Assembly (NCBI GenBank): GCA_944321525.1
Contig: CALULQ010000012.1
Location: forward strand, 32,123-96,122
Origin: an uncultured Paraprevotella sp.
Lineage (GTDB): Bacteria > Bacteroidota > Bacteroidia > Bacteroidales > Bacteroidaceae
Direction: 5' to 3'
DNA length: 64,000 bases
The notes beneath the pieces were generated by a model. That model saw only the letters and a program-made list of their open reading frames with translations. It had not been told where the DNA came from and searched no databases. The translations under genes and the position numbers were made by a program. Positions 44,515 to 53,316 of the stretch are shown here, in pieces (within the stretch, counting starts at the first letter, position 1; each line of letters opens with the position of its first letter).

Positions 44515-45894
44515 ATGGAAAAGATGGGAAAGATATTGGTGGTGGACGACAACGAAGACGTGCTCTTCGCCCTCCACCTGTTGTTGGAATCCTATGTGGA
44601 AAAGGTGAAGGTGGCGACCAGTCCGGACAAGATCCTGCCTTTCATGGAGTCGTTCCAGCCGGACGTCATCCTGCTGGACATGAACTTCCAGCGCGACATG
44701 AGCAGCGGGCAGGAAGGTTTCGACTGCCTGGAGGAGATCCTCAGGCGCGACCCCGAGGCCGTGGTGGTGTTCATGACGGCCTATTCGGACACCGAGAAGG
44801 CCGTGCGCGCCATCAAGGCCGGGGCCACGGACTTCATCCCCAAGCCTTGGGACAAGGAGAAGCTGTTGGCCACGCTGTCGTCGGCCATCAAACTGCGGCG
44901 CTCGCGCCGCGAGGTGAAGCAGCTGCAGGAGCGGGTGGAGACGCTGAATTCGGCCGGCGACGAGGCGCCCTGCCTGATTGGGCGTTCCGCCCCCATGTTG
45001 GAAGTGGTCGACACCATTCACCGCTTGTCCGGAACAGACGCCAACATCCTGATTCTGGGAGAGAACGGTACGGGGAAAGACGTGGTGGCCCGCACCTTGT
45101 GCTACTATTCCCCGCGCCGCACGCAGCCTTTCGTCACCATCGACGTGGGAAGCATTCCCGAAAACCTCTTCGAGAGCGAACTGTTCGGATACGAGAAAGG
45201 GGCCTTCACCGACGCGCGCCGCGAGAAGGCCGGGCGCATGGAGGCGGCCCACGGGGGGACGCTCTTCCTGGACGAAATCGGCAACCTGCCGCTGCCCATG
45301 CAGGCAAAGCTGCTGACGGCGTTGGAAAAGCGGGTCATCACCCGGCTGGGCGGGACGGAACAGATTCCGATAGACGTGCGTCTGATTTGCGCCACCAATG
45401 CGCAAATCAGGCACGAGGTGGAGCAGGGCCGCTTCCGGCAGGATTTGCTCTACCGCATCAACACCATCGAATTGCGCATCCCGCCGTTGCGCGAGCGCGG
45501 GGAAGACATCCTGTTGCTGGCGGAGTTCTTCCTGGGCCGGACGGCGCGGAAATACCACAAAGCCGTGACGGGCATCAACCGCGAGGCGCGACAGAAACTG
45601 ATGCGCTACGCCTGGCCCGGCAACGTGCGCGAACTGGAGCATGCCATCGAACGGGCCGTCATACTGACCACGCATGCCAGCCTGCGCCCGGGAGATTTCA
45701 TCTTGGAGGCTCCGCCGGCCAAGGCCGCAGCCGATGACAGCGAAGCGGCCGCCAGCCTCAATCTGGAACAGGTGGAGCGGCAGACCATCGCCAAGGCGCT
45801 CAAGCGGAGCGAAGGCAACCTGACCCGTGCGGCGGAATACTTGGGCATCACGCGATATGCCCTTTATCGGAAAATGGAGAAATTGGGCTTATGA
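44515..45894 (+). CDS. NtrC-family response regulator 2
   Basis: The 459-residue protein is a close paralogue of regulator 1: receiver MGKILVVDDNEDVLFALHLL with D55 phospho-acceptor, AAA+ with Walker A GENGTGKD, GAFTDA in place of GAFTGA near residue 229, Walker B GGTLFLDEIGN, and a Fis-type HTH (RAAEYLGITRYALYRKM). The ATG at 44515 is chosen because the longer frame runs back through the AlbA_2-type gene. The stop overlaps the kinase start by 4 bases (ATGA). Confidence 0.93.
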   Translation: MEKMGKILVVDDNEDVLFALHLLLESYVEKVKVATSPDKILPFMESFQPDVILLDMNFQRDMSSGQEGFDCLEEILRRDPEAVVVFMTAYSDTEKAVRAIKAGATDFIPKPWDKEKLLATLSSAIKLRRSRREVKQLQERVETLNSAGDEAPCLIGRSAPMLEVVDTIHRLSGTDANILILGENGTGKDVVARTLCYYSPRRTQPFVTIDVGSIPENLFESELFGYEKGAFTDARREKAGRMEAAHGGTLFLDEIGNLPLPMQAKLLTALEKRVITRLGGTEQIPIDVRLICATNAQIRHEVEQGRFRQDLLYRINTIELRIPPLRERGEDILLLAEFFLGRTARKYHKAVTGINREARQKLMRYAWPGNVRELEHAIERAVILTTHASLRPGDFILEAPPAKAAADDSEAAASLNLEQVERQTIAKALKRSEGNLTRAAEYLGITRYALYRKMEKLGL

Positions 45895-47198
45895 CGGCTT
45901 GGGGGTTTTTGAAATGCGCCGGATGGGGGCTGTGGTTCATGGCGCTCGGTGCCGGGATGGTCTGTTGCGTGCAGCGCGGATGGTATTTTGTCGTGTTGCT
46001 GTTGGTATTGTTGTCGGCCGTGTCTGCTGTCGCCATGTTCCGCATGCAACGGAGGCTGGAGCGGCGGTTGGTGGACATGCTGGAGAGCATTGCCGATCAC
46101 GACTTCTCCGTCACCTACGTTCCTTCGGGGCCAGGGCGGACGGAGCGGCACATGGCCGGGCTGGTGGAAAACCTCGTCGGGCAGCTTCGTGCGGCGCAGG
46201 CCCGCCAAGCGGCCGACCATCATTACTATGAAGCCTTGCTCGACACCGTGGACGCCCTGCTGCTGGTGTGGGACGACGGGGGAGACATCTGCTGGATGAA
46301 CAAGGCTGCCATTCGGAAACTGCGGGGCTTCAGGCTCCATCGCCTGCAGGAACTGGCTGTGCTGAACCCGGCGTTTCCCGGCTTTTTGCAGGGATTGCGT
46401 CCGGGCATCATCCAGTCCATCCGCCTGCGCCGGGGGCACGGCACGGTGGAGCTGGCTGCCACGCTGACGCGCTATCAGGCATCGGGGCGCTCGCTCTGCC
46501 TCTGTTGCTTGCGCAACGTGCATCCCTTGCTGGAACAGAAAGAGGCGGAATCCTGGCAGAAACTGGTGAGCGTGCTGACGCACGAGATGATGAACTCGCT
46601 CACGCCCATCTTGTCGCTGAGCGACACGCTCTGCGACAGGATGGAGCCGAGAAAGGAAGACGACCCGCGCCTGTGGCAGGGACTGAGCACCATTCGCCGG
46701 CGCAGCCAAGGACTGCTGCAGTTCATTGAGAACTATCGCACCTTGTCGCGCCTGCCACAACCCGTCTGCCTCCCGGTGCGGCTGTATGAACTGCTCTCCG
46801 ACTTGCAGAAACTCTACCCGCAGTGCATCTTCGACACGCAGATGGCCGACCGCGTGGTGGAGATAGACCGCGGGCAGATGGAGCAGGTGCTCATCAATCT
46901 GCTGAAGAATGCCGTGGAGGCTACCGAGGGCATGGCGGAAGCGCGCATCCGCCTGCTCTCCATGATGGTGGAAGGGGGGCGGCTGCAGTGGCGCGTGGAA
47001 GACAACGGGCCGGGCATCCTGCCCGAGGTGGTGGACAAGGTGTTCGTGCCTTTCTTTACCACCAAGGCGTCGGGCTATGGCATCGGGCTGAGCTTGTGCA
47101 AGCAAATCGTGACGAACCACCGGGGCACCATCACCGTGCGCAGCGTGCCGGGTAAGGGGACGGCCTTTGTCGTGGAGCTGCCGCTCTCGCAGGGCTGA
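45891..47198 (+). CDS. Sensor histidine kinase 2
   Basis: The 435-residue protein has two N-terminal membrane helices (residues 7-25 and 29-48) and a HAMP/PAS-like region. The H-box VLTHEMMNSLTPILSL has H231. The ATPase domain has VLINLLKNAVEAT, VEDNGPGILPEV and GYGIGLSLCKQI. Layout and H-box match kinase 1, so the two pairs are duplicates. It ends close to the converging VOC gene. Confidence 0.92.
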   Translation: MTAWGFLKCAGWGLWFMALGAGMVCCVQRGWYFVVLLLVLLSAVSAVAMFRMQRRLERRLVDMLESIADHDFSVTYVPSGPGRTERHMAGLVENLVGQLRAAQARQAADHHYYEALLDTVDALLLVWDDGGDICWMNKAAIRKLRGFRLHRLQELAVLNPAFPGFLQGLRPGIIQSIRLRRGHGTVELAATLTRYQASGRSLCLCCLRNVHPLLEQKEAESWQKLVSVLTHEMMNSLTPILSLSDTLCDRMEPRKEDDPRLWQGLSTIRRRSQGLLQFIENYRTLSRLPQPVCLPVRLYELLSDLQKLYPQCIFDTQMADRVVEIDRGQMEQVLINLLKNAVEATEGMAEARIRLLSMMVEGGRLQWRVEDNGPGILPEVVDKVFVPFFTTKASGYGIGLSLCKQIVTNHRGTITVRSVPGKGTAFVVELPLSQG

Positions 47199-47235
47199 GG
47201 CGGCGGGCTTCCATGCGGAAAACCGGAATGGCGTC

Positions 47236-47619
47236 TTATTCCGAGATTTCTATGAGGTTGCCTTCCGGGCCTTCGATACAGCTTTCGTAATAGCCGTCGC
47301 CCGTGGTGCGAGGACCGTCGGCCACCCGGTAGCCATCGGCCCGCAGGCGTTCCGTCAGGCGGTCCACCTGTTCTTTCCCGCCCACGCTGAAGGAGATGTG
47401 GACATACCCTTCGCGCAGCGGATGTTTCCCTTCGTCCGTCGTGTCCGGGCGCGACATGAGCTCCAGCCGTGCGCCGTTCCCAAAAGAAAGGAAGTAGGTT
47501 TGAAGTTCTGTCCGGGGATTGTGGTACAAAGAGTTGGCCGTCGCGCCGAAGTAGCGGATGAAGAAGTCACGTGCGCTTTCCAAGTCTTTCACGTAGACTG
47601 CGATGTGGTCGAGTTTCAT
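47236..47619 (-). CDS. VOC-family (glyoxalase-like) protein
   Basis: The 127-residue protein has the paired beta-alpha-beta-beta-beta modules of the VOC fold: KLDHIAVYVKDLESARDFF at the start and GYVHISFSVGGKEQVDRL in the second half. Possible metal ligands are H4 (LDHIAV), the Glu of ARLELM, the His of GYVHISF and the Glu of NLIEISE, a complete set. The substrate is not predictable; methylglyoxal removal is only one option. It is a single gene, convergent with kinase 2. Confidence 0.88.
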   Translation of the reverse strand: MKLDHIAVYVKDLESARDFFIRYFGATANSLYHNPRTELQTYFLSFGNGARLELMSRPDTTDEGKHPLREGYVHISFSVGGKEQVDRLTERLRADGYRVADGPRTTGDGYYESCIEGPEGNLIEISE

Positions 47620-47745
47620 GCGGATAAAATGGTTTTAATAAAGGTATATAGGTAAGCAAGAGTTCTTGCCTTGTGATGCGGCATTCTCTTTTTCGCCCCG
47701 CTCATTTCTTTGCGGGAGAGAATCCGCTCTGCTATGCAACATTTC

Positions 47746-49209
47746 TTATTTGAAGTTCCAGCTGTCGAACCAAAGCCCGTCTCCTTTCAGGATGAGGAAG
47801 AGGTCGGCATGGCCTTGGAAGTCGGCCTGCACGCCGGTTTCCAACTTTTTCATTTGAGGCTGGTCGATGTCAACGGAGGCGAGGAGCCGTCCGTCCGGGC
47901 TGTCCAAGTGGACTTCGATGGTTCCCTGTCCGGCGGCCACGACTTGCAGCCGGGAAGGGGGTGGGCTGAACCTCGCTCCTCTGACGCAGATAATGCCCGT
48001 CTGGCCCTGCTGCGGGGCGACCCACAGGTTGCCGGGCTCGCCTGCGGGGCGGAAACGAATGTCCTGTGTGGCGGCCGTGGTTTCAGCCTGTTGTGTGGCA
48101 AACGGGTCGAGGGGCTGTGTTTGCGTCGCGCCTTTCAACGTCGGCCGGCCCATGGAAATGCGCGGTGCGTTTTCGTCCACCTCTATTTCGTCGGCGCAGA
48201 CGCAGCGGAATCCTCCGTCGGTGTTGAAGCTGCGCTGCAAGGCGAGGGTGTGGTAGAAGATGTACCACCGCCCTTTGAACTTTTGCAGGTGGGTGTGGTT
48301 GTTGCTGTAGTCGAAACCGTAGTCGCCCGGGTTTTTCAGGTAGTTGTTCCCGTATTGCCAGCTGTCGGGGTCGAGCGGTGTAGGGCTGGTCATGTAGACC
48401 ATGCTGCACTGGGTAGGCTTTTCGGACGAGAGCGACCAGTCGTCGTGAGCCTTCCAGTCCGTGTTGTAGGTGTAGACGAAGGTGTCGTTGATGTAGTTCA
48501 GTTCATTGGCCTCGAAGTGGTGCGGGGCTTTGATTTCTTTTATTTCGCTGCCAATGCTCGTCAGGTCGGGGCCCAGTCGCATGATGCGTGCGGTGCCTGC
48601 CCCGAAGGCGAGCCATCCGTTGCCTTGTCCGTCGATGACGGCTCCGGGGTCGAAAGGCACTTTGCAGTCTCCCAACCCGGGGGAGTTCGCGTCGATGAGG
48701 CTCTTGTCGAGCGGGCTGCTCCAGGGGCCCACGGGGGAGGTGGCCGTCAGCACTCCCGTCCCGAATCCGCTGTTGGAGAAGTAGAGGTAGAAGTGGGTCT
48801 GCCCGTCGCTTTCCTTGCGCTTGATGATGGACGGCGCCCACGAGGCGATGATCCAAGGGGCGATGCTGTCGGTGCGTATCACGCCGTGGAAGGTCCAGTT
48901 CACCATGTCGTCGGTGGAGAGCATGGCCAGCGACTTGATGTGCTCGTAAGTGTTCCGTCCTTCGCGCCCCACGGTTTCATATTGTTGGTGGTCGTTGGTG
49001 GCGTAGACGTAGAGCCGCCCGTCGTGCTCCACGGCTGTGGGGTCGGCGGTGAACAGGAAGTCGAGCAAGGGGTTGGCGTGCCCCGAGGCGAGTTTGGGCG
49101 ACGTTGCCGGTGCGGCGGGATTCCGGTTGCTTTTTGCGAAGCCGCAGGGCGGCACGACGCAGCATGCCGCGAGGAGCCAGAGGGACATGTTTTTCCTGAG
49201 TTTGTCCAT
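47746..49209 (-). CDS. Glycoside hydrolase family 43 enzyme with C-terminal CBM6-like domain
   Basis: The 487-residue protein has a signal peptide (MSLWLLAACCVVPPCGFAKS). The five-blade catalytic domain shows LFTADPTAVEHDGRLYVYA (catalytic base Asp), SWAPSIIKR, FDPGAVIDGQGNGWLAFG (pKa-tuning Asp) and the EANELNYIND segment with the acid Glu. About 130 C-terminal residues (VQVVAAGQGTIEVHLDSPDG-like) resemble CBM6. Such enzymes act on arabinoxylan or arabinan side chains. No SusC/SusD pair is in the window, so it is not part of a visible polysaccharide-use locus. The ATG at 49209 is preferred over 49239 for its signal peptide. Confidence 0.9.
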   Translation of the reverse strand: MDKLRKNMSLWLLAACCVVPPCGFAKSNRNPAAPATSPKLASGHANPLLDFLFTADPTAVEHDGRLYVYATNDHQQYETVGREGRNTYEHIKSLAMLSTDDMVNWTFHGVIRTDSIAPWIIASWAPSIIKRKESDGQTHFYLYFSNSGFGTGVLTATSPVGPWSSPLDKSLIDANSPGLGDCKVPFDPGAVIDGQGNGWLAFGAGTARIMRLGPDLTSIGSEIKEIKAPHHFEANELNYINDTFVYTYNTDWKAHDDWSLSSEKPTQCSMVYMTSPTPLDPDSWQYGNNYLKNPGDYGFDYSNNHTHLQKFKGRWYIFYHTLALQRSFNTDGGFRCVCADEIEVDENAPRISMGRPTLKGATQTQPLDPFATQQAETTAATQDIRFRPAGEPGNLWVAPQQGQTGIICVRGARFSPPPSRLQVVAAGQGTIEVHLDSPDGRLLASVDIDQPQMKKLETGVQADFQGHADLFLILKGDGLWFDSWNFK

Positions 49210-49236
49210 TTCGGTGTTGTTGAATGGTTTGTCCTG

Positions 49237-49244
49237 CAAAGTTA
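49237..49244 (-). promoter_or_regulatory. -7 element of the GH43 gene
   Basis: The minus strand reads TAACTTTG, matching TAnnTTTG, 27 bases before the start at 49209. Confidence 0.5.
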
Positions 49245-49375
49245 GTCATTTATGCCGCTTCCTTTTGCTGGAATGCACTAAAAATTAGTTCCGGGTGCTG
49301 AATACCTCGGAGTTTGCAGTTGTTTGGGCTATGCTTCCGGAGGGGATGCTATGTCCCCAAATCAAGCATCCTTTG

Positions 49376-49519
49376 CGGATAGTCCGGACAACCAGGCGGA
49401 AAACTTCCTTCTCTCCTGCTCAAATCTATAATTAACGTCGTTGTTTATATAATTAACGACGTTGAGTATATAGACAACGACGTTGAATATGTAATCAACG
49501 ACGTTGATTAGACTTTCCG
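49376..49519 (-). repeat. 144-bp dispersed intergenic element, copy B (inverted relative to copy A)
   Basis: It starts CGGATAGTCCGGAC and ends GACTTTCCG, giving imperfect terminal inverted repeats. It contains AACGACGTT/AACGTCGTT blocks every 21 bp with AT-rich spacers. The reverse complement aligns with copy A end to end without gaps at roughly 80% identity by eye, an independent check on both boundaries. Confidence 0.85.
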
Positions 49520-49597
49520 TCCGCAAGAATACAACTATTTCTCTCGAGAAAAATCGTTTTCCTTATTCTGCCGGTGTTGAATCCCGCAGATTTTGTC

Positions 49598-49605
49598 TAC
49601 CTTTG
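49598..49605 (+). promoter_or_regulatory. -7 element of the GHL10 gene
   Basis: TACCTTTG matches TAnnTTTG with a GTTG about 19 bases upstream; the ATG follows at 49627. Confidence 0.55.
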
Positions 49606-49626
49606 CAGGTAAATTTAGCGAGAACG

Positions 49627-51120
49627 ATGAATCGGAAAACCCTATTGCTTTTGATGATGTGGCTGTGCAGCTTCACGCTGTCGGCACAGTTGTCGCCCAA
49701 ACGCGAGTTCCGGGGCGCATGGATACAGTGTGTGAACTACCAGTTCATGGGCATGGGCACGGCGGAGATGCAAAGCACGCTGGCCTACCAGCTGGACGAG
49801 TTGCAGAAGTGTGGCATCAATGCCATTCTCTTCCAGGTGCGTCCGGAGTTCGACGCCCTCTATGCGAGCAGTTTCGAACCGTGGAGCCGTTACCTGACGG
49901 GGCGTCAGGGCACGCCGCCCTCGCCCTATTGGGACCCGTTGGAATGGATGATACGCCAATGCCATGCGCGGGGCATGGAACTGCATGCCTGGATCAATCC
50001 CTACCGCGCCAAGACGAAGGGCACGAAGGAACTGGCCAAGACGCATCCCTATTTCCGCCATCCCGACCGCTTTTTCGAATACGGCGGCCAGCTGATCATG
50101 GACCCGGGCATTCCCGAGAACCGCGACTATTTGTGCAACGTGGTGACCGACATTCTCTTGCGTTATGACGTGGACGGCATCCACATCGATGACTATTTCT
50201 ATCCTTACCCCGAAAGCGGACTGCGCATACCGGACGACCAGACATACGCAAGGTATGGGCGCGGAATGGATCGCGGCGACTGGCGGCGCGACAACGTCAA
50301 CCAGCTTATCCGCCAGTTGCATGAGTGCATCCACGCCGTCAAGCCTTGGGTGAAGTTCGGCGTGTCGCCTTTCGGCATCTACCGCAACATGAAGAGCGAC
50401 CCTGTGCTGGGCAGCAACACGCGCGGGCTGCAGAACTACGACGACCTTTACGCCGACGTGCTCAAGTGGGTGGACGAAGGTTGGGTGGACTACAACATTC
50501 CGCAAATCTATTGGGAGATTGGCCACCCGGCGGCCGACTACGAGACGCTTATCCGTTGGTGGAGCGAGCATGCCAGCCACCGTCCCCTCATCATCGGGCA
50601 GGACGTGGACCGCACTGTAGCCAAGGCCGACCCCGCTGACCCGCGCCGCCACCAGATGGAGCGCAAGATGGCCTTGCAACGCTCGTTGCCCAACATCGAC
50701 GGCAGCTGCCAGTGGTATGCCAAGGCCGTGGTGGACAACAAGGGGAACTATGGCGCCATGCTGCGCCACTATTATCACCGTTGTCCGGCCCTGCAGCCGC
50801 AGATGCCTTGGATCGACAAGAAGCGGCCCAAGAAGGTGCGCAAGCTCACCACGCTGTGGACGGAAGACGGGTACATGCTCTTCTGGCGCGAACCGCGCGG
50901 GAAGGGCGAGATGGACCGTGCGCGGCAATACGTGGTCTACCGTTTTGCGGAAGGCGAACCGGTGGACTTGTCATACGCCGAGAACATCGTGGCCATCACC
51001 CCCAACACTTTCTATAAGTTGCCTTACGAGGACGGCAGCCGCAAATACACCTACGTGGTGACGGCGCTCGACCGCCTGCAGAACGAATCCAAGAAAGCGA
51101 AGAAGAAGGTGCGTCTCTGA
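49627..51120 (+). CDS. GHL10-family (DUF187) glycoside-hydrolase-like protein
   Basis: The 497-residue protein has a signal peptide (LLLLMMWLCSFTLSAQ). A TIM-barrel of the GHL10 family follows: REFRGAWIQCVNYQF, INAILFQVRPEFDALY, ELHAWINPYRAK, VDGIHIDDYFYPYPE and VKFGVSPFGIYRN. The acidic residues in HIDDYF are candidates for catalysis. A C-terminal region (from about 405) is fibronectin III-like (KLTTLWTEDGYMLFWREP). The substrate is unknown; members are proposed to act on polysaccharide or peptidoglycan-like glycans. The ATG at 49627 follows a -7 box; the longer frame begins inside repeat copy B. Confidence 0.9.
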   Translation: MNRKTLLLLMMWLCSFTLSAQLSPKREFRGAWIQCVNYQFMGMGTAEMQSTLAYQLDELQKCGINAILFQVRPEFDALYASSFEPWSRYLTGRQGTPPSPYWDPLEWMIRQCHARGMELHAWINPYRAKTKGTKELAKTHPYFRHPDRFFEYGGQLIMDPGIPENRDYLCNVVTDILLRYDVDGIHIDDYFYPYPESGLRIPDDQTYARYGRGMDRGDWRRDNVNQLIRQLHECIHAVKPWVKFGVSPFGIYRNMKSDPVLGSNTRGLQNYDDLYADVLKWVDEGWVDYNIPQIYWEIGHPAADYETLIRWWSEHASHRPLIIGQDVDRTVAKADPADPRRHQMERKMALQRSLPNIDGSCQWYAKAVVDNKGNYGAMLRHYYHRCPALQPQMPWIDKKRPKKVRKLTTLWTEDGYMLFWREPRGKGEMDRARQYVVYRFAEGEPVDLSYAENIVAITPNTFYKLPYEDGSRKYTYVVTALDRLQNESKKAKKKVRL

Positions 51121-51136
51121 TACACCTTCGGGGCGG

Positions 51137-52063
51137 CTATTCGCGCATGTAGGCTTTCGGCGTGCAGCCGGTAGCCGCCTTGAAATATTTGCCGAAGAAC
51201 GAGGCGTTGGGGAAGTTGAGCAAGTCGCCCACCTGCTGGGCCGTGTACTTCCGGCTCCGGAGCAAGGCCTTGGCTTCCAGTATGACATAATCTTTTATCC
51301 ACTCTCCCGCATACCGCCCGCTGGCCTCATGGATGGCGATGGACAGGTATTTGGGCGTGAGGCACATCTTGTCGGCGTAAAAACTGATTTTCCGTTCGGT
51401 GGTGTAATGTTGCCGCACCAGCGTGATGAAGCGGTTGAAGATGAAATGCTTCCGGTCCGTCCTCTCTTTTCCTTCCGTTTCCTTGCTGTGCGCGGCGTAC
51501 CATTGGTAGCCGTTCAGGCAAAGCAGTTTCTGGCAACATTCCAAGGCTTCGCGGGTGAGCAGCGTGGCGGGTTGCCGCATCTTGTTCCGCATCAGTTGGT
51601 AGAGGGTGAGTGCTTCTTCCATTTCTTCCGGGGTGAGGTGGATGAGGGGGTGGCGGTTGATGAAGTTCCGGAAAGCAATGGAGAGCGCTGTGTCGAAGCC
51701 TTCGGACAAGTGGCCTTGCGGATAAATCATGATGGCCGTCCGGTAGTCTTCGGAGAAGGAGAGGCATTCCCCGATGGAGCCGGGGAGCACCACCAGCACG
51801 TCGTCCTTTTGTAATTCATATTCAATCAGGTTCAGCCGCACGCGTATCGCCCCGCGCGTGCAAAGCATGGCTACGGCGAAGTTCAGTTTGAAAGGGTAAG
51901 GGCTGAGCATGAAGCGCGACACGTCGCTTTCGTCCAATGGAGCGTCGAAATTGTCGGCCAGCATGATTTCATGGCCAAATACGAGTGTGTCGCCGGAAAT
52001 GGGCAGGTTGGCGAAGTCCAAGTCTTCGACGGCGTAGGTCGGGTGGCATTCTGTTTTTCTCAT
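51137..52063 (-). CDS. AraC-family transcriptional regulator
   Basis: The 308-residue protein ends in the paired helix-turn-helix of AraC: ISFYADKMCLTPKYLSIAIH, then IKDYVILEAKALLRSRKY and NASFFGKYFKAATGCTPKAYM. The N-terminal half resembles a cupin ligand-binding domain (LNLIEYELQKDDVLVVLPGS). It is divergent from the RND efflux operon, 179 bases apart, and is the obvious candidate for controlling it. Confidence 0.94.
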   Translation of the reverse strand: MRKTECHPTYAVEDLDFANLPISGDTLVFGHEIMLADNFDAPLDESDVSRFMLSPYPFKLNFAVAMLCTRGAIRVRLNLIEYELQKDDVLVVLPGSIGECLSFSEDYRTAIMIYPQGHLSEGFDTALSIAFRNFINRHPLIHLTPEEMEEALTLYQLMRNKMRQPATLLTREALECCQKLLCLNGYQWYAAHSKETEGKERTDRKHFIFNRFITLVRQHYTTERKISFYADKMCLTPKYLSIAIHEASGRYAGEWIKDYVILEAKALLRSRKYTAQQVGDLLNFPNASFFGKYFKAATGCTPKAYMRE

Positions 52064-52132
52064 CGTTTCTTATTCCTTTTTTTCTCTTCAGGGTGCAATA
52101 TTAGCAAAAAAAGCGCTTCTTTTTTCTTTTTG

Positions 52133-52196
52133 TTCCGCAATAAACCATCCTTTTGGACATTTTGTTGTCCGCTCGGGGCATGACTATGTTGCGGAA
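52133..52196. promoter_or_regulatory. Nested inverted repeats between AraC and efflux genes, candidate operator
   Basis: TTCCGCAA (52133-52140) and TTGCGGAA (52189-52196) form a perfect outer pair; GGACA (52155) and TGTCC (52166) form an inner pair. The block covers the shared promoter region; GAACTTTG at 52203 may be the efflux -7. Confidence 0.5.
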
Positions 52197-52242
52197 AAGG
52201 CCGAACTTTGCCCTGACGGAACTTAATAAAACTGAAGATAAA

Positions 52243-53316
52243 ATGAAGAGAATGAGAAAATGGTTGGCCGTGTGCCCGGCGTTGGCAACGGTGTTGTGTG
52301 CCTGCGGCGGAGACGTGGAACAGCCTTCGGCGCCGCTCCGTACCGTGGTGCTGACCGCTCCCGTGCCCGAAGGCGGGCAGACGGTGAAGACGCTCTACGG
52401 CGTGGTGCGCGAGGCGAGCGAGGTGAATCTGGGATTCAAGACCCCGGGGCAAATCAGCCGCATCTGTGTCAAGGAAGGCGACCACGTGCGAAAAGGGCAG
52501 TTGGTGGCCCAATTGGACGACACGGATTACAAGTTGGGCGTGGAAGCCGCGCAAATACAATTCGATCAGTTGAGCCGCGAGGTGGAGCGGATGGAGCGGC
52601 TTCACGAGAGCAAGAGCTTGGCTGGGAACGACTACGACAAGGCATTGGCGGGATTGAGGCAAGTGGAAGTGCAGTTGAAGACGAACCGCAACAAACTGGA
52701 CTACACCCGCCTCTATGCTCCGGCCAGCGGAGTGGTGCAGAGCGTGAACTTCGAGCCGTCGGAGATGGTGGACGCCGGGACGCCGGTGGTGGTGCTGATG
52801 GAGTCGGGACGCTTCGAGGTGGAGGCCGACATGCCGCAGGACGTTTACATGCGCCTCGGCAGTTTGGCGGGTGCCACGTGCCGGGCTGCTTTCGACCGCG
52901 ACGGGGCGATACCGGTGAGCCTGGCATGGGTCGTGCCCAAGGCCGACGGTAGCCAGCTTTACAAGGCGCGTCTGGTTTTCGACGGGAAAGCCGACAGCCG
53001 TCTGACGGCGGGCATGAACGTGGAAGTAGACTTGCAGCTGGCCGACAGCACGGCCGGCAGCCGCTACGTGTTGCCCTTGCACGCCTTGTTCCAAGAAAAA
53101 GGCCGTACTTTCGTCTGGACCGTGGGCAATGACTCCGTGGTCCGCCGGGTGGCAGTGAATGTCGTGCGGCTGGAAGGGACGGAACAAGCAGTGGTGGAAG
53201 CCGGGCTCAAGGGGAACGAGCGCATCGTGCGTGCCGGAGTGAACGCTTTGCGCGAGGGAGAGAAAGTACGGATTCTGGCTGAGCCGTCGGCCACCAACGT
53301 GGGAGGATTGTTGTGA
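52243..53316 (+). CDS. RND-efflux periplasmic adaptor lipoprotein
   Basis: The 357-residue protein has a lipobox (VLCAC, Cys 21). The order is lipoyl half (LGFKTPGQISRICVKEGDHVRKGQLV), short alpha-hairpin (SREVERMERLHESKSLAGNDYDKAL), second lipoyl half (YTRLYAPASGVVQS) and beta-barrel. It is shorter in the hairpin than the HlyD-type adaptor of the exporter locus, as expected for RND partners. Its stop overlaps the pump start. The upstream in-frame start at 52153 is rejected because it lies inside the operator region. Confidence 0.93.
   Translation: MKRMRKWLAVCPALATVLCACGGDVEQPSAPLRTVVLTAPVPEGGQTVKTLYGVVREASEVNLGFKTPGQISRICVKEGDHVRKGQLVAQLDDTDYKLGVEAAQIQFDQLSREVERMERLHESKSLAGNDYDKALAGLRQVEVQLKTNRNKLDYTRLYAPASGVVQSVNFEPSEMVDAGTPVVVLMESGRFEVEADMPQDVYMRLGSLAGATCRAAFDRDGAIPVSLAWVVPKADGSQLYKARLVFDGKADSRLTAGMNVEVDLQLADSTAGSRYVLPLHALFQEKGRTFVWTVGNDSVVRRVAVNVVRLEGTEQAVVEAGLKGNERIVRAGVNALREGEKVRILAEPSATNVGGLL

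Noticed and set aside
44341..45894. Longer start for regulator 2 at 44341
   Set aside because: The added frame overlaps the AlbA_2-type gene and lacks receiver homology; the receiver domain starts right after 44515.
47746..51120. Polysaccharide utilisation locus around the GH43 and GHL10 genes
   Set aside because: There is no SusC/SusD pair, hybrid regulator or other enzyme; the two genes are divergent and separated by repeat copy B.
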